Of a DNA stretch of 64,000 nucleotides, positions 61,952 through 64,000 are shown in pieces. The position numbers were made by a program, and so were the translations under genes. This DNA comes from Pseudomonas sp. NFR16 (lineage in GTDB: Bacteria > Pseudomonadota > Gammaproteobacteria > Pseudomonadales > Pseudomonadaceae), in assembly GCF_900108875.1 (NCBI RefSeq), contig NZ_FNYJ01000001.1, positions 248,001-312,000 of the forward strand, read 5' to 3'. The notes beneath the pieces are model-generated. The model saw only the letters and a list, made by a program, of their open reading frames with translations. It was not told where the DNA came from and ran no database searches. Every line of letters begins with the position of its first letter. Position 1 is the stretch's first letter.

Positions 61952-62419
61952 ATGGACTATGAGTTGCAGGAAGGCAGCATCGCGCTGCCGCAGGGATTTC
62001 AAGACCGCACCGTCAACATGTTTGTATTGGGTGCGAGTATCCCGGCCCCGTTGAGCATTACCATTTCGCGCGACAACCTGCTGCCCTCTGAAACCCTCAA
62101 AGCCTACGTCGACAGGCAGGTAAAAATGCTCGCGTCCAAGCTGCGTGGCTACACGCTGCTGGGTAAAAAAGCCGTAGCACTGTCGGCCGTGGCGCCCATC
62201 GACGGGGTTCAGATCGACGCGTATTACATGAACGAAGGACGACCTCTCTATCAGCGCCAGGCCGCATTCCTCATAGAGCCTGGGCGTGCGCTGATATTTT
62301 CAACCACCGCGCAAGCTGACTTCAGCGCGCAGCAGAATCAGGACTGGGACGGCTTGCTCGCCAGCTTCCAGCCCCGCCAGAGCGACCCGGCCGCGCCCGA
62401 CTCCAGCGAACAGGAGTAA
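61952..62419 (+). CDS. DUF1795 Eag-type effector chaperone
   Basis: A 155-residue DUF1795 protein, the usual length. It shows MDYELQEGSIALPQGFQDRT, then NMFVLGASIPAPLSITISRD and YMNEGRPLYQRQAAFLIEPG, typical of EagR/EagT6 chaperones. It is followed by the Rhs gene 5 bp later, whose ribosome site CAGGAG overlaps its end, so it is the cognate chaperone by position. Confidence 0.88.
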   Translation: MDYELQEGSIALPQGFQDRTVNMFVLGASIPAPLSITISRDNLLPSETLKAYVDRQVKMLASKLRGYTLLGKKAVALSAVAPIDGVQIDAYYMNEGRPLYQRQAAFLIEPGRALIFSTTAQADFSAQQNQDWDGLLASFQPRQSDPAAPDSSEQE

Positions 62420-62424
62420 CGCTC

Positions 62425-64000
62425 ATGTTCGAAGCTGCCCGGTTCGGCGATGACATTTCACATACCAGCGCCCTTGGAGGGTTTCTCCTCGGCGCTGCGT
62501 TGGGTATTGCACTGGTCGCGACCGTCGCCATTGCGACCTTCACGTGCGGGTTCGGCGTCGCGCTTTTGGCGGGTCTTGCAGCAGGCGTCGGAGGTAGCCT
62601 GCTCACCGCCGCAGGGGAGGCGATAGGGAGTATGTTCTCATCGCCCTCCGGGACGATCGTGACAGCCTCACCCAACGTTTTCGTCAACAGCCGGCAGGCG
62701 GCTCACGTTGCTCTAAGTCTGGGAGCATGTAGCAAACATCCGGGGCCGGTTCAGGTCGCCGAAGGTTCGACAAACGTATTCATTAACAGTACTGCGGCGG
62801 CGCGCAAGGGCGACAAGATTACCTGTGGCGCGACCATTTCGAGCGGCTCGAACAATGTGCTGATCGGTGGTGGCACCCAGCGATATCTCCCGGTTGACGA
62901 TGAAATCCCTGGCTGGCTGCGCACCACTGTAGACATATTGATGGCTGTCGCCGGCGCGGCGGGCGGTATCGCTCAGTTGATCAAGGCCGGCACCCAGGCG
63001 GGCATGAAGGCCGTCATGCCATGCGTGATGAAGTTCACTGCGGGCTTTGTCGCGGGCGAGGTCGCCAGTCGTTATGTAGTCGGACCTGCCATTGAACGCG
63101 CCGTGGGCGGACTCACGGGTAACCCGGTCGACATGACCACTGGGCGCAAAGTCATTCCGGATGAAACCGACTTCAGCCTGCCGGGACTGATGCCCATCGA
63201 GTGGTCGCGCTTCTATGCCAGCGACCTGACCGTGGACAGTGTCCTGGGGCGTGGCTGGGTATTGCCGTGGGAGCAAAACCTGCGTCGCAGTGGCCGATTC
63301 GTCTACCTCACCGACAACCAGGGCCGTAGCGTGCCTTTCGTTGATGTTCAGGCGGGAGAGCGGGTCTACAACCCTCATGAACAGGTCTATCTGGTTTGCA
63401 CAGAGGGTGGGCATTACCTGCTTCAGACCCTCGACAACATCTTTTTCTACTTCGGCGAAGTCCCGGACAACGACACTCGCGTGCCTTTGCAGCGTATCGA
63501 GAATGCTCTCGGGCATTTTCTGCATTTTACGCGGACCGTCGACGGTACGCTGACCGACATCAGCGCCACCGGTGGCGTTAGGGTTCACCTGCACTACGAC
63601 AATCCGTTAGGCCGCCTGACCGACGTGAAGCGTGTGGTCGACAACGAGGCCGTTGAGACGCTGGTCCAGTATCGCTATGACGACAACGGCCAGCTCATCG
63701 AAGTCATCAACCGCAATGGCGACTCGATGCGGCGTTTCAGTTACGCCGAAGGCGTCATGGCGACCCACAGCAATGCGTTGGGGCTGAGCTGCAACTACCG
63801 CTGGGAAACCATCGACGGCCAGCCGCGCGTGGTCGAGCACTGGACCAGTGATGGCGAGCACTTTCACTTCCGTTACGACTTCAAGCAGCGCACTTCATGG
63901 GCGACGGACGTGCTGGACCGAGAGCTGGAAGTCCACTACAACACAGATCATCGCGTCATCGCCAGCCGTGACTACGGTGGCGAACACTACAAGATCGACA
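62425..64000 (+). CDS. PrePAAR/PAAR-Rhs polymorphic T6SS effector (3' end beyond window)
   Basis: The frame from the ATG at 62425 stays open for 525 codons to the edge. The N-terminus matches the prePAAR motif AARxxDxxxH (Ala4, Ala5, Arg6, Asp9, His13). A first membrane region (about 16-68) precedes a PAAR domain (about 77-155) with likely zinc ligands His94, Cys102, His105 and Cys134. A second hydrophobic region (about 165-230) leads to GNPVDMTTGRKVIPDETDF, the start of the Rhs shell with YD-type repeats. The toxin tip and immunity gene lie outside the window. Confidence 0.93.
   Translation, partial: MFEAARFGDDISHTSALGGFLLGAALGIALVATVAIATFTCGFGVALLAGLAAGVGGSLLTAAGEAIGSMFSSPSGTIVTASPNVFVNSRQAAHVALSLGACSKHPGPVQVAEGSTNVFINSTAAARKGDKITCGATISSGSNNVLIGGGTQRYLPVDDEIPGWLRTTVDILMAVAGAAGGIAQLIKAGTQAGMKAVMPCVMKFTAGFVAGEVASRYVVGPAIERAVGGLTGNPVDMTTGRKVIPDETDFSLPGLMPIEWSRFYASDLTVDSVLGRGWVLPWEQNLRRSGRFVYLTDNQGRSVPFVDVQAGERVYNPHEQVYLVCTEGGHYLLQTLDNIFFYFGEVPDNDTRVPLQRIENALGHFLHFTRTVDGTLTDISATGGVRVHLHYDNPLGRLTDVKRVVDNEAVETLVQYRYDDNGQLIEVINRNGDSMRRFSYAEGVMATHSNALGLSCNYRWETIDGQPRVVEHWTSDGEHFHFRYDFKQRTSWATDVLDRELEVHYNTDHRVIASRDYGGEHYKID

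Overview
The window is a 64 kb piece of GC-rich chromosome from a Pseudomonas, most likely a plant-associated member of the P. syringae complex. This rests on the overall gene style, an InaA-type kinase, a Pseudomonas-type REP palindrome array and the many LysR-controlled oxidoreductase islets. I saw no rRNA, tRNA, transposase, integrase or CRISPR array. The species-level guess is inference.

Left part (1-23.0 kb): small metabolic islets, most with a divergent regulator. In order: a partial EamA transporter with an Lrp/AsnC regulator; a secreted royal-jelly/Yellow-family protein with a LysR; a quinone-oxidoreductase, monooxygenase and cupin operon with a LysR; a short-chain dehydrogenase (SDR) with an AraC regulator; a periplasmic cytochrome c / 2Fe-2S / molybdopterin dehydrogenase operon; a TonB-dependent siderophore receptor with an STN domain; a LysR with an SDR, preceded by a 24-codon remnant reading frame; and a LysR with an SDR, MFS transporter and split transketolase, which looks like a catabolic cluster for an unidentified sugar-like substrate.

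Middle (23.0-32.7 kb): a two-TM K+ channel, a CHASE4-PAS-GGDEF-EAL c-di-GMP enzyme, an MscS-type channel with a DUF3772 domain, an InaA-like kinase, a tandem array of inverted REP palindromes (about 29.7-30.3 kb), and two membrane proteins, one carrying DUF2314 and ankyrin-like repeats.

Right part (32.7-64 kb): a complete type VI secretion system (T6SS). On the minus strand, in transcription order, it reads: an unknown T6SS-associated gene, tssB, C, E, F, G, H(clpV), J, K, L, M, tagF, a second TssM-like gene ending in an OmpA domain, hcp and tssA. Many neighbours overlap by ATGA or share start/stop bases, which indicates translational coupling. To the right are a DUF6508 protein, a run of small minus-strand genes that look like immunity genes (one Tsi6-like), and a candidate effector (N-terminal DUF6861-like membrane region, AT-rich C-terminal toxin-like tip) with its coupled immunity candidate. 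On the plus strand follow vgrG, two DUF1795 (Eag-type) chaperones and the start of a prePAAR/PAAR-Rhs effector cut by the window edge. Two T6SS transcription units share a 35-bp upstream element in the same orientation. That element, the OmpA-tailed TssM paralogue and the effector/immunity island are the most interesting items here.
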